DNA of 6,831 nt. It comes from Candidatus Peregrinibacteria bacterium. Lineage in GTDB: Bacteria; Patescibacteriota; Gracilibacteria; UBA1369. Shown here piece by piece: positions 1 through 6,626 of the stretch (position 1 is its first letter; the number at the start of each line of letters is the position of its first letter). The stretch is taken from positions 1 to 6,831 of the forward strand of contig WJLA01000022.1 of NCBI GenBank assembly GCA_014728765.1. The letters are read 5' to 3'. The translations under genes and the position numbers were made by a program. The notes under the pieces are model-generated. The model saw nothing but the letters and a program-made list of their open reading frames with translations, did not search any database and was not told the DNA's origin.

Positions 1-1785
1 CCTGTTAGCAGAGTTGTCACTTTAAGAAAGGGAGCAATTACACCTGATAATCCTTTGAAAATTTCTGAAAACCCTGATTTGATTGCGGCTAAAAAAATAT
101 TTGAAGAACAACAAGCTGAAGCGGAAAGGCAAAAAGCTGAAGCAAAAAGCGAGAAGGAAGAGAGAGCTGCAGAAAAAATAAGGTTACCTAGAGTGGCTAG
201 AACGGAAATTGATGTTGAAACTACCCATATTCCCGAGTCAGATTCCGATTATGATCCGGATCAAACTCAACCATCCAAGCATAAATTAAAAGAAAAAGGT
301 CTAATATCTGAATCAACTCAAACTGAGTCTCAGGTCATGTCAGAAAAGGATCGTGAAAAAATGTTACAAGACCACCGTGATTATCAAAGAATGCAAGAGC
401 AAGAATCTCAAAAGTCGGAAGTCAAGCCAAAGAAAAAAAGCAAATGGGGATGGATTGCAGGAGGATTTTTGGCCGCCGCCGCGGCACTTGGGACAGGATT
501 ATATTTAAATTCCAGTGCCAAACAAAAGACCGATAGCAGTGAACAAGTTACAAATAATAGCAACTCTACTGACAATGCCACATCTAAAGATCAAAATCTT
601 TCTCCAAAAGTCACTTTGAAAGATGACTCTGAATCAAATGAAACTAAAGAAACCGAACAAGAGTTTGATCGAAAAGCTGCTTTAGAATTTGCCAAAAAAA
701 TTGGCTCTAAAAAACTTGAAGAAGCATTAACAAAACCTGTTCCTCTTGATGGTAAACATCAAATCGGTAAAACAATGATAGCTGCGATTATGGAGGGGGC
801 CACACCTCAAGCAAGGGCAAGAATTCAAAAAGTTATCGATAAAGGTAATAAAGGATCGGCTTATGATGCGCAAATTGCTTTGTCAGGTCATCCTGAAGAT
901 TTAAAACATCATGATTATGCCAGCAAAATTGGCTCATTAAGAAGAATGTATCCAGAATTAGCGCAAAAGCATTTGGATGAATCAAAAATTGCGACTTCTG
1001 AAACTGCAAAAGCGGAATTGGAATATTACAGACAATTTGAGGCTGAGGCTGAAAAACAAGGAGTAACCAATGTTCATATACCGGGATATATGCCAAAGGT
1101 TTACGAAAAAGGAACTCAGGTAATAGATTTAAACACGGCACAGCTGGCTGCAAGAGAAATTGGTTTCAAACTATGGGAAATCACTTGGTTTCAAGACATG
1201 ATCAAAGCTAGAATGTCAGAAGATAACTCAATCGAATCTTTAGGTGATGATACTGAATCAAAACAAGAACATGGAAATTTTGAACCTCTTATCGAAGGTC
1301 AAAAAAGGCCAGCTTATATGAGCATACCTGAAAGTAAATATGCATTAAACTCAAAAGAGTCAAATTTTTCCAAGCACAATAACAAATTATCTGAATTGGA
1401 TCTTCACCTTAAGTATCCAACTTCAACTTTTATTGAACGTGGAAGCATAATTGTGGCAGCTACAGTTGAAGGTGAGTTGATTGAAAGCCCTAAAGCGGCA
1501 ATGATCAGATATGCTCAATCTCTATGTAAGACAGCAAATGCCAAAGATAATTTAAGAAATATCATAGGTAACTTTAAATTAACGGAGTATCAACAATATG
1601 AAATTGGGCAATATGGTGAGCTTCACTTAAAGCTTTCAGAAAAACAATTAGCAAGGATCAAGACGGAATTGGAAATGGATCAAATTGATAATGAATGGGA
1701 CAACATTGAAGATTCCAAAGCCGTACTTTCCAATTGCCAAGTAAAAACCTCAATTGCACTTTCTAGAGTGAAAAGGGCAGCCTAG
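1..1785 (+). CDS. Single-pass membrane protein with unrecognised outer domain (5' partial)
   Basis: The frame is open from the first base of the window, so the true start lies upstream; 594 residues are visible. The order is: a Lys/Glu/Ala-rich probable coiled coil (nt 88-180); a charged, probably disordered segment; a lysine cluster KPKKKSK (nt 424-444); one transmembrane helix beginning WGWIAGGF (nt 445-516); a Ser/Asn/Thr linker (to about nt 660); and a domain of about 370 residues that looks mainly helical with some beta near its end. By the positive-inside rule the N-terminus is cytoplasmic and the C-terminal domain is outside. The only two visible cysteines are both in that domain (nt 1525-1527 and 1735-1737), so a disulfide is possible. 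I recognise no family and no catalytic motif. It ends in TAG and is followed by a terminator-like hairpin. A scaffold or envelope-anchoring role is conceivable but unproven. The coding call is firm; the function is unknown. Confidence 0.88.
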   Translation, partial: PVSRVVTLRKGAITPDNPLKISENPDLIAAKKIFEEQQAEAERQKAEAKSEKEERAAEKIRLPRVARTEIDVETTHIPESDSDYDPDQTQPSKHKLKEKGLISESTQTESQVMSEKDREKMLQDHRDYQRMQEQESQKSEVKPKKKSKWGWIAGGFLAAAAALGTGLYLNSSAKQKTDSSEQVTNNSNSTDNATSKDQNLSPKVTLKDDSESNETKETEQEFDRKAALEFAKKIGSKKLEEALTKPVPLDGKHQIGKTMIAAIMEGATPQARARIQKVIDKGNKGSAYDAQIALSGHPEDLKHHDYASKIGSLRRMYPELAQKHLDESKIATSETAKAELEYYRQFEAEAEKQGVTNVHIPGYMPKVYEKGTQVIDLNTAQLAAREIGFKLWEITWFQDMIKARMSEDNSIESLGDDTESKQEHGNFEPLIEGQKRPAYMSIPESKYALNSKESNFSKHNNKLSELDLHLKYPTSTFIERGSIIVAATVEGELIESPKAAMIRYAQSLCKTANAKDNLRNIIGNFKLTEYQQYEIGQYGELHLKLSEKQLARIKTELEMDQIDNEWDNIEDSKAVLSNCQVKTSIALSRVKRAA

Positions 1786-1807
1786 AACATTGAAAAATTT
1801 TAAACAC

Positions 1808-1840
1808 AAATGAGCTTTCTGTATAAGCTCTTTTGTTTTT
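1808..1840 (+). terminator. Intrinsic terminator of the first membrane-protein gene
   Basis: A perfect 6 bp stem, GAGCTT (1812-1817) and AAGCTC (1825-1830), has a 7-base loop. It is flanked by AAA on the left and by the T-rich tract TTTTGTTTTT on the right (1831-1840). It starts 22 bases after the TAG stop of the upstream gene. The form is that of a Rho-independent terminator. The A/T flanks could add weak pairs beyond one T-T mismatch. Confidence 0.8.
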
Positions 1841-1852
1841 AGTGAAAATAGT

Positions 1853-1875
1853 TTATAATAATACGATTATTATAA
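1853..1875. repeat. Perfect AT-only inverted repeat over the -10 region
   Basis: TTATAATAAT (1853-1862) and ATTATTATAA (1866-1875) are exact reverse complements around the 3-base centre ACG. The left arm contains the putative -10 box. The right arm would fall in the first transcribed bases. It could be an operator, or a pair of -10-like sequences on the two strands; as RNA the hairpin would be weak. Chance is a real alternative because both arms contain only A and T. Confidence 0.5.
1854..1859 (+). promoter_or_regulatory. Putative -10 box for the second membrane-protein gene
   Basis: A perfect TATAAT stands 31 bases before the ATG at 1891, so a transcript would have a leader of roughly 25 bases. 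The -35 is poor: TTGTTT at 1833-1838 leaves only a 15 bp spacer and lies in the T-tract of the preceding terminator. There is no TGn extension. The box is part of a 10 bp inverted repeat (see the repeat entry). Spurious TATAAT matches are common in AT-rich DNA, so the support is mainly positional. Confidence 0.5.
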
Positions 1876-1890
1876 CTAAAATATACTAAT

Positions 1891-2880
1891 ATGTCTGACG
1901 AAAATAAAAATGATTTAATTCAAACCGATACAAGTCAAACATCACCCGCTGAGAATCAAACTGACAATGACAATTCGAATACAAATTCCGAATTGAAAAT
2001 TCAGCCAAAAGGGCCTGCTTTAGCGGAAGAACAGTCAAATTATACTTTTGACAACGCTAATCAAACCTCCCAAGTTTCTTCAGCGGTAGAATCAACTGAA
2101 AAATCAGAACAAACTTCAGTTCAACCCGGCCCTTCATCGGAAAAACCTTTAGAAGCAAGTGAGGAAGAGCAATCTATGCCTGCAGATAATACGATTGAAC
2201 AAAAGGCTTTAGAACCTGAAAACGTCGAACAAGCACCAAAACCGGATCCTTCTGCTCAAAATACGGCAGTACCTGAAAAAGCAATGCCTGAGGCACCAAA
2301 AGAAAATATTCCTGAAAAGCCAAAATTGGCTGAACAAAAAGCTGCAGAAAATCAAGCAGATTCTTCCAATACTACCAATACAACTACTGATAACATTGCA
2401 GCTTCCATTGCCGCAAGCAGTATTGCTGATGAAGAAGAACTTGATCCGGAGGAAAAGAAGAAAAAAACTTTCTTTTTAAGTGTGGAAATGTGGATTGTTG
2501 GTGGTCTTATCGTTATAGCACTGATCGCTATTGCCATCGTAGTATATTTTGGATGGTTTGCTTCCCCCACAATTTCAGAAGAAATAGAAACCAATGAAAT
2601 TGAACAAACTGAAGAAGAAAATATTATTGAAGAAGAAGCGACAGAAGAGGATCAGACAACTGATGAAATAATAGAAACTACAGATGAATCAACAGAAGAA
2701 GAGTTACCGGAAACAAACAATAACTCTGAGTCACTTAACGAAACAACAGAGCAGACACCAAGTGTTTCGACAGATGATGAAAGCGCTTCATCAAACAATA
2801 CTGAGTCGGTGGATAATTCAACAAATGAATCATTACAAGAACCGATCAGAGTTCCAAGACCAAAAGTTAGACCTGAATAA
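1891..2880 (+). CDS. Acidic, low-complexity single-pass membrane protein
   Basis: The protein has 329 residues. An in-frame TAA at 1873 limits the start, and ATG 1891 is the first usable one; it has no Shine-Dalgarno sequence. Residues 1-188 are rich in Glu, Gln, Ser, Asn, Thr and Pro with repeated Pro-Glu-Lys-like motifs (about 95-150), and look disordered. KKKK (189-192) precedes one strongly hydrophobic helix, about 201-223 (from WIVGGLIV to YFGWF). Some 95 very acidic Glu/Thr/Ser/Asn residues follow, then a short tail with several basic residues (RVPRPKVRP). There is no cysteine or histidine. By the positive-inside rule the N-terminus is cytoplasmic and the acidic tail outside. No family is recognised and no folded enzymatic domain is evident. 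The layout matches the preceding gene, although I see no clear sequence homology. It may be an envelope tether or a surface charge/adhesion factor; this is speculation. Confidence 0.85.
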   Translation: MSDENKNDLIQTDTSQTSPAENQTDNDNSNTNSELKIQPKGPALAEEQSNYTFDNANQTSQVSSAVESTEKSEQTSVQPGPSSEKPLEASEEEQSMPADNTIEQKALEPENVEQAPKPDPSAQNTAVPEKAMPEAPKENIPEKPKLAEQKAAENQADSSNTTNTTTDNIAASIAASSIADEEELDPEEKKKKTFFLSVEMWIVGGLIVIALIAIAIVVYFGWFASPTISEEIETNEIEQTEEENIIEEEATEEDQTTDEIIETTDESTEEELPETNNNSESLNETTEQTPSVSTDDESASSNNTESVDNSTNESLQEPIRVPRPKVRPE

Positions 2881-2914
2881 AAGTTATTTATTCAGTGTGT
2901 TGTCAAGCTGAATT

Positions 2915-2950
2915 ATGCGCCGCGATGTTACAATCGCGGCGCATTTGTGT
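2915..2950 (+). terminator. GC-rich hairpin terminator before the hydrolase gene
   Basis: A perfect 12 bp stem pairs 2915-2926 with 2933-2944 (core GCGCCGCGAT and ATCGCGGCGC) around the 6-base loop GTTACA. TTTGTGTT follows (2944-2951). It lies 34 bases after the TAA of the upstream gene. The strong stem plus T-rich tail suits a Rho-independent terminator, although the T-run is interrupted. The arms are strikingly GC-rich for this window. Because the downstream promoter begins inside the tail, the palindrome could also be a protein-binding operator. Confidence 0.72.
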
Positions 2951-2956
2951 TATAAT
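2948..2956 (+). promoter_or_regulatory. Extended -10 promoter for the amidase-SpoIID gene
   Basis: TGTTATAAT carries a perfect TATAAT (2951-2956) with the TGn extension that can compensate for a weak -35. The best -35 at 17 bp spacing is TTACAA (2928-2933), a poor match lying in the hairpin loop. Transcription would start near 2963, giving a leader of about 17 bases before ATG 2980. No Shine-Dalgarno sequence is present. Confidence 0.6.
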
Positions 2957-2979
2957 AAGTGAATAATAATTATGCATAA

Positions 2980-5900
2980 ATGAACTTTCAATTTATCAAA
3001 AAAATCAGCTATTTCATTCTGACTTTTTCAATTTTTTCGGGAATCTTCATGAATTCAGCTTTGGCTCATGAAAAAGTATCCGTTAAACCGGTAGAGCCGT
3101 TTTATTCGGAAATAATACCGGCAACTGAAGTGCTTTATGCTCCTAAAACTGTTTATCTATCTCCATTAAAAGAAGCTCCAATTGATTTTAGCAGCGTCGG
3201 AGCCAAGTGGAATCAAATCATGCCTGATACAACGGAAATAATTGTAGAGATTAGGTTAAAGACAAAAAAAGGAATTTCAGGATGGTACAAATTACACACG
3301 GACATTGACCATAAAGAAGAGTCACATCAGCATCAACATCACAGCGAAGAAATGATAGAAGCGACCAGCATTATCTCAAGTGCTCTTTCAACGCATTATC
3401 AATATAGAATTACCTTGACCACTCAAGATCAGACTAAGACACCGATAATTGAGGATTTGGAATTCACTTTTATTAATGGAGGAACTCCAAAACAAAAAAC
3501 AGACTTGATGCAAACGGCTTTCAATAGTCCGGTCAAAACCAAAACTGTGTTTGAAGAACATCAGGATATTCCTGATGAAATTGATTCGGATGCGATACTG
3601 GGAAAACCTGATACTCAAAAAGTCAGGAATCCTAATTTGGTAGCAGTAGCCGAGAGTCCGGTAGTTTTTCCTCCTGAACTCAGGCAAAGAGTAATCAATA
3701 ATCGTAAGCCCGCTTCAAACCCAAAATTGGGTGTTTCACCCGGAACAGACCTCAACACCGACTTAAGCATTATCAGAAGAAAAGCTTGGGGTGCGGATGA
3801 AAGTCTTCGAATCAAAGATCCTAATGATAAATCTGAACCTGTATTGGTTTCATTTGAAGCTGGGTATTATGAAAAATATGCAAACGAATTAAAAGTTTCA
3901 AAAAAAATTTCCACTGATCAAAATGGAAATGAGTTAACCTGGCCTCTTTCATATCCTGAAAGTATAGAAAAAATTGTAATACATCACACAGCAACAACAA
4001 AGCATCTTGATGACCCTGCCAGAGCTATCAGAGATATTTATTATTGGCATACCAAATCTAAAGGGTGGGGAGATATTGGTTACAATTATATTATTGATAC
4101 AAATGGAAATATCTATGAAGGAAGATACGGAGGTGAAATGGTAGTCGGAGCACATGCCGGAAGAGGAAATCACGGTTCAATTGGAATTGCCGTACTTGGA
4201 AACTACCAAGAATCTGAGCCTCCAAAAGTTGTGTTGGATGCTATTCAAAAAATTGTGGATGAAAAAACACAACAATATGGAATAGATCCATTGGGAGCAA
4301 CTCCTTTTAGAGGAGAAAAATATCCCAACATTATGGGACATCGCGAAATAGGATCAACTTCTTGCCCTGGTGAATATCTTTTTCAAAAATTGCCCGACAT
4401 TAGAACAAAGGCCGCAGCAAATTTTAAAAATGTCGCTGTCAAAAGAGTGAATAAAGATTATAACTTTGAATTGTCAAAGACTTTAAATATTGATTCATTC
4501 AAACAAAGAGAAGTGAAAACTCTTAATTTGGCATTAAAAAATTCCGGCAAAATGGAATGGGGACCGGAAACTTATTTCAGAATCAATCCAAACAGTAACT
4601 CAAAATCATTCCTTATAAACAGCGAAAACATTCAATCTTCCAAAGTTGGAAAAACGGTCAAACCGGGTCAATCCGTTGAAGTGGAAATAAAACTACAGGC
4701 CAGCAAAGTCAGTGGTTCCGGCTTGATCGAACTTTTCCCAGTCATAAACGGTACTAAAAAAATTCAAACATATTTGAATCTTCCTATTACAATAGATAAG
4801 CCGGCTCCCAAAAAGCAATACGATTATGAACTCGAAAGTATCATTTATAGCAAATCGGATTTCAAAAAAGGAGATACAGTTGAAGCAACCATCAAAATTC
4901 GCAATAAAGGATTGGCGACATGGGTTAAAACCGGCTCTCAAAGAGTTACCCTTGGTGCCGATAAGCCACGGGATCACAAGAATCAATTATTGGTTGAGCC
5001 TTCAACTCGTTTAGATAATGAAATGGAAGAAAATTTTGTGAAATATAATCAAATCGCAACCTTTAAGACCAAACTTAAAATCCCTTCAAAAGACGGCGTT
5101 TACAGAGAATATTTTACACCCGTTATAGAAAGTGTTACCTGGCTTGACAATCGTGATTCTTATCTGGAAATAAAAATTGGAAATTCCGATCAATTGATAA
5201 CAAGCGGAGTTAAAGAGGCAAGTACAGTCCAAACGATCAAATCAAATGGAAATATTGCCGATGAAATACTGGATTTGAATGAAAAACCGGGTCTTATCAG
5301 AATAGATTTAGCGTATCGTGGCAATCCTATCATCTCAGCAACCGGTAATTTTGCTCTCTATGAAGGGGCTAGGAAAATTGCTGATTTTAAAGCCGATCAA
5401 ACAGCAGAAGTGACCTATTCAAATGGCATTTTTACAATCAAATCGGGAAATCAAACATACAAACAAAGTGCTGCTCCAAAATTCAAACCAATGGCTGGCA
5501 CAATTATGAGAATAGATAACTGGGAAAGAAGAAATACCTGGGGAGATCGCGCAAATAACAATGAATTCAGAGGTTCTTTACAAGTACTGGTCTACGATAA
5601 TGAATTGCATGTAGTCAATGAATTACCGCTGGAGGATTATCTGAGAGGGATAGCTGAAGTTGGTTCTGACGCACCATATGAGAAAATTAAGACTATGATG
5701 ATTATTGCCAGAACTTATGCCAGATTTTATATGGATGTAGCTGAAAAATTCCCGGGAGCACCTTTTCATTTAAACGATGATCCAAATTATTCACAAAAAT
5801 ATTTGGGCTACTCATTTGAAAAAAGATCGCCTCTAACCGCTAAAGCTGCTGGAGAAACAGCCGGAACTTATGTCACATATGATGGAAGACTAATCAAAAC

Positions 5901-6138
5901 TCCTTATTTCAGCAGATCAAATGGACGAACTATTTCAGCTTATGACAAATGGGGATGGACAGATGCTCCTTTCCTTCAATCGGTAGACGACTCACTTTGC
6001 GATAGCACCGAATTTTGGGGGCACGGAGTGGGGCTTTCAGGATGTGGATCAGATGCCATGGCTAGAGCCGGAAAAACTTATCAAGAAATAATAAAATATT
6101 ATTATCGAGGTGCAGATATCACCAAAATAAAATACTAA
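2980..6138 (+). CDS. Secreted dual peptidoglycan hydrolase: PGRP-type amidase plus SpoIID/LytB domain
   Basis: The protein has 1052 residues. A Sec signal peptide has a basic start, a hydrophobic core and probable cleavage after Ala29 (SALA-HEK). Residues 30-190 look like a beta-rich domain with a histidine cluster at 111-121. Residues 265-475 form a PGRP/Amidase_2 N-acetylmuramoyl-L-alanine amidase. Expected zinc ligands are His335 (IHHTA), His454 (GHRE) and Cys462 (SCPG); Tyr368 (GYNY) matches the catalytic Tyr46 of T7 lysozyme, and Thr460 stands where that enzyme has Lys128. Two Ig-like modules (about 495-606 and 614-734) have the 'N-x-G-x-x-x-W' pattern of NBR1-like domains. Residues 771-1052 are SpoIID/LytB: PLEDYLRG (883-890), likely catalytic Glu893, ARTYA (910-914) and WGHGVGLS (1013-1020). 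SpoIID domains cleave glycan lacking stem peptides, which the amidase would supply. No membrane or wall anchor is seen after the signal peptide. A later ATG (codon 24) would destroy the signal peptide, which supports the 2980 start. It could remodel the cell's own wall or act on another cell's. Confidence 0.93.
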   Translation: MNFQFIKKISYFILTFSIFSGIFMNSALAHEKVSVKPVEPFYSEIIPATEVLYAPKTVYLSPLKEAPIDFSSVGAKWNQIMPDTTEIIVEIRLKTKKGISGWYKLHTDIDHKEESHQHQHHSEEMIEATSIISSALSTHYQYRITLTTQDQTKTPIIEDLEFTFINGGTPKQKTDLMQTAFNSPVKTKTVFEEHQDIPDEIDSDAILGKPDTQKVRNPNLVAVAESPVVFPPELRQRVINNRKPASNPKLGVSPGTDLNTDLSIIRRKAWGADESLRIKDPNDKSEPVLVSFEAGYYEKYANELKVSKKISTDQNGNELTWPLSYPESIEKIVIHHTATTKHLDDPARAIRDIYYWHTKSKGWGDIGYNYIIDTNGNIYEGRYGGEMVVGAHAGRGNHGSIGIAVLGNYQESEPPKVVLDAIQKIVDEKTQQYGIDPLGATPFRGEKYPNIMGHREIGSTSCPGEYLFQKLPDIRTKAAANFKNVAVKRVNKDYNFELSKTLNIDSFKQREVKTLNLALKNSGKMEWGPETYFRINPNSNSKSFLINSENIQSSKVGKTVKPGQSVEVEIKLQASKVSGSGLIELFPVINGTKKIQTYLNLPITIDKPAPKKQYDYELESIIYSKSDFKKGDTVEATIKIRNKGLATWVKTGSQRVTLGADKPRDHKNQLLVEPSTRLDNEMEENFVKYNQIATFKTKLKIPSKDGVYREYFTPVIESVTWLDNRDSYLEIKIGNSDQLITSGVKEASTVQTIKSNGNIADEILDLNEKPGLIRIDLAYRGNPIISATGNFALYEGARKIADFKADQTAEVTYSNGIFTIKSGNQTYKQSAAPKFKPMAGTIMRIDNWERRNTWGDRANNNEFRGSLQVLVYDNELHVVNELPLEDYLRGIAEVGSDAPYEKIKTMMIIARTYARFYMDVAEKFPGAPFHLNDDPNYSQKYLGYSFEKRSPLTAKAAGETAGTYVTYDGRLIKTPYFSRSNGRTISAYDKWGWTDAPFLQSVDDSLCDSTEFWGHGVGLSGCGSDAMARAGKTYQEIIKYYYRGADITKIKY

Positions 6139-6161
6139 AATAAAAATAAAAATAAAAAATT

Positions 6162-6614
6162 GTGAATCAATCAATGAAACCGATACCATTTGAAGATGGG
6201 TCGGGAATAAAAGAAAAACAAACACAAATAACTCAAATTCAAGGACGTGCCAGAACTGACGCGGAAAGAGAGCTTTTGCAAGTCGCCAATAATTTAAAAC
6301 AATTCGCAGTTTCCACCAAACCTGTCAGAGCACAAACAGCATTGGAAATTTTTAAAAATGCTCAAAAAGCAATTAATAAAGTAGCGCTTGAACGTTCAAT
6401 TGTCAGTAAACCTGAATTAAAAATTGATCAAATCATGCAAAGATTTAAGGATCGTCAAGACTCAGCTTCTAGACTGGAATATTTGGTTAAAACAGCGGAC
6501 AGATTAATTGAATTTGCCAATAATCGACTGGAAAGATCACTGCAACAAATTGAAAGTCTTCGCCATCAAACCAGAGATGCAATTTTAGATATCAGAAACG
6601 AAAGAAATAATTAA
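6162..6614 (+). CDS. Small helical coiled-coil protein of unknown function
   Basis: The protein has 150 residues from GTG 6162; ATG 6174 is an in-frame alternative giving 146. Neither has a Shine-Dalgarno sequence, and the 23-base gap after the hydrolase stop is almost all A/T (TAAAAA-like repeats), with no hairpin, so co-transcription is likely. After a short N-terminal tail the protein is Gln/Arg/Lys/Glu/Leu-rich and predicted helical throughout, with heptad-like stretches at about 34-80 and 100-148. It has no cysteine, tryptophan, signal peptide or membrane segment, so it is probably cytoplasmic. I recognise no family. A structural or adaptor role is possible; nothing in the sequence names a partner. 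Confidence 0.75.
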   Translation: MNQSMKPIPFEDGSGIKEKQTQITQIQGRARTDAERELLQVANNLKQFAVSTKPVRAQTALEIFKNAQKAINKVALERSIVSKPELKIDQIMQRFKDRQDSASRLEYLVKTADRLIEFANNRLERSLQQIESLRHQTRDAILDIRNERNN

Positions 6615-6626
6615 TTAATTAATTAA
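6611..6626. repeat. Tandem (TTAA)4 at the convergent gene junction
   Basis: Four exact copies of TTAA form a 16 bp self-complementary tract. It contains the TAA stop of the coiled-coil gene (6612-6614) and the stop of rsmI on the other strand (6623-6625), leaving only 8 bases between the genes. With the preceding TAA (6608) it holds stop codons in all three frames of both strands. No GC-containing hairpin lies here, so no intrinsic terminator is visible for either gene. Confidence 0.7.

Noticed and set aside
55..57. TTG as the start of the first gene
   Set aside because: The same frame is open back to base 1 with no stop, and no ribosome binding site precedes the TTG. The gene is simply cut by the window edge.
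833..1153. 106-codon open frame on the minus strand inside the first gene
   Set aside because: It is a shadow of the coding frame opposite, with no promoter, start signal or recognisable protein. The same holds for the minus-strand frames at 2352-2594, 3388-3687, 3615-3815, 3949-4173 and 4693-4986.
2461..2468. A7-C run before the transmembrane helix as a -1 frameshift site; likewise A7-G at 433-440
   Set aside because: Both heptamers (AAAAAAC, AAAAAAG) are out of register with the reading frame needed for tandem slippage, and the zero frame continues into a good hydrophobic helix.
2684..2911. 75-codon plus-strand frame overlapping the end of the second membrane-protein gene
   Set aside because: Its composition follows from reading the acidic repeat-rich gene out of frame, and it has no start signal. 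The 62-codon frame at 4826-5014 is rejected on the same grounds.
3049..3051. Downstream ATG with GGGA before it as the real start of the hydrolase
   Set aside because: It would remove most of a well-formed signal peptide from an enzyme that must be exported.
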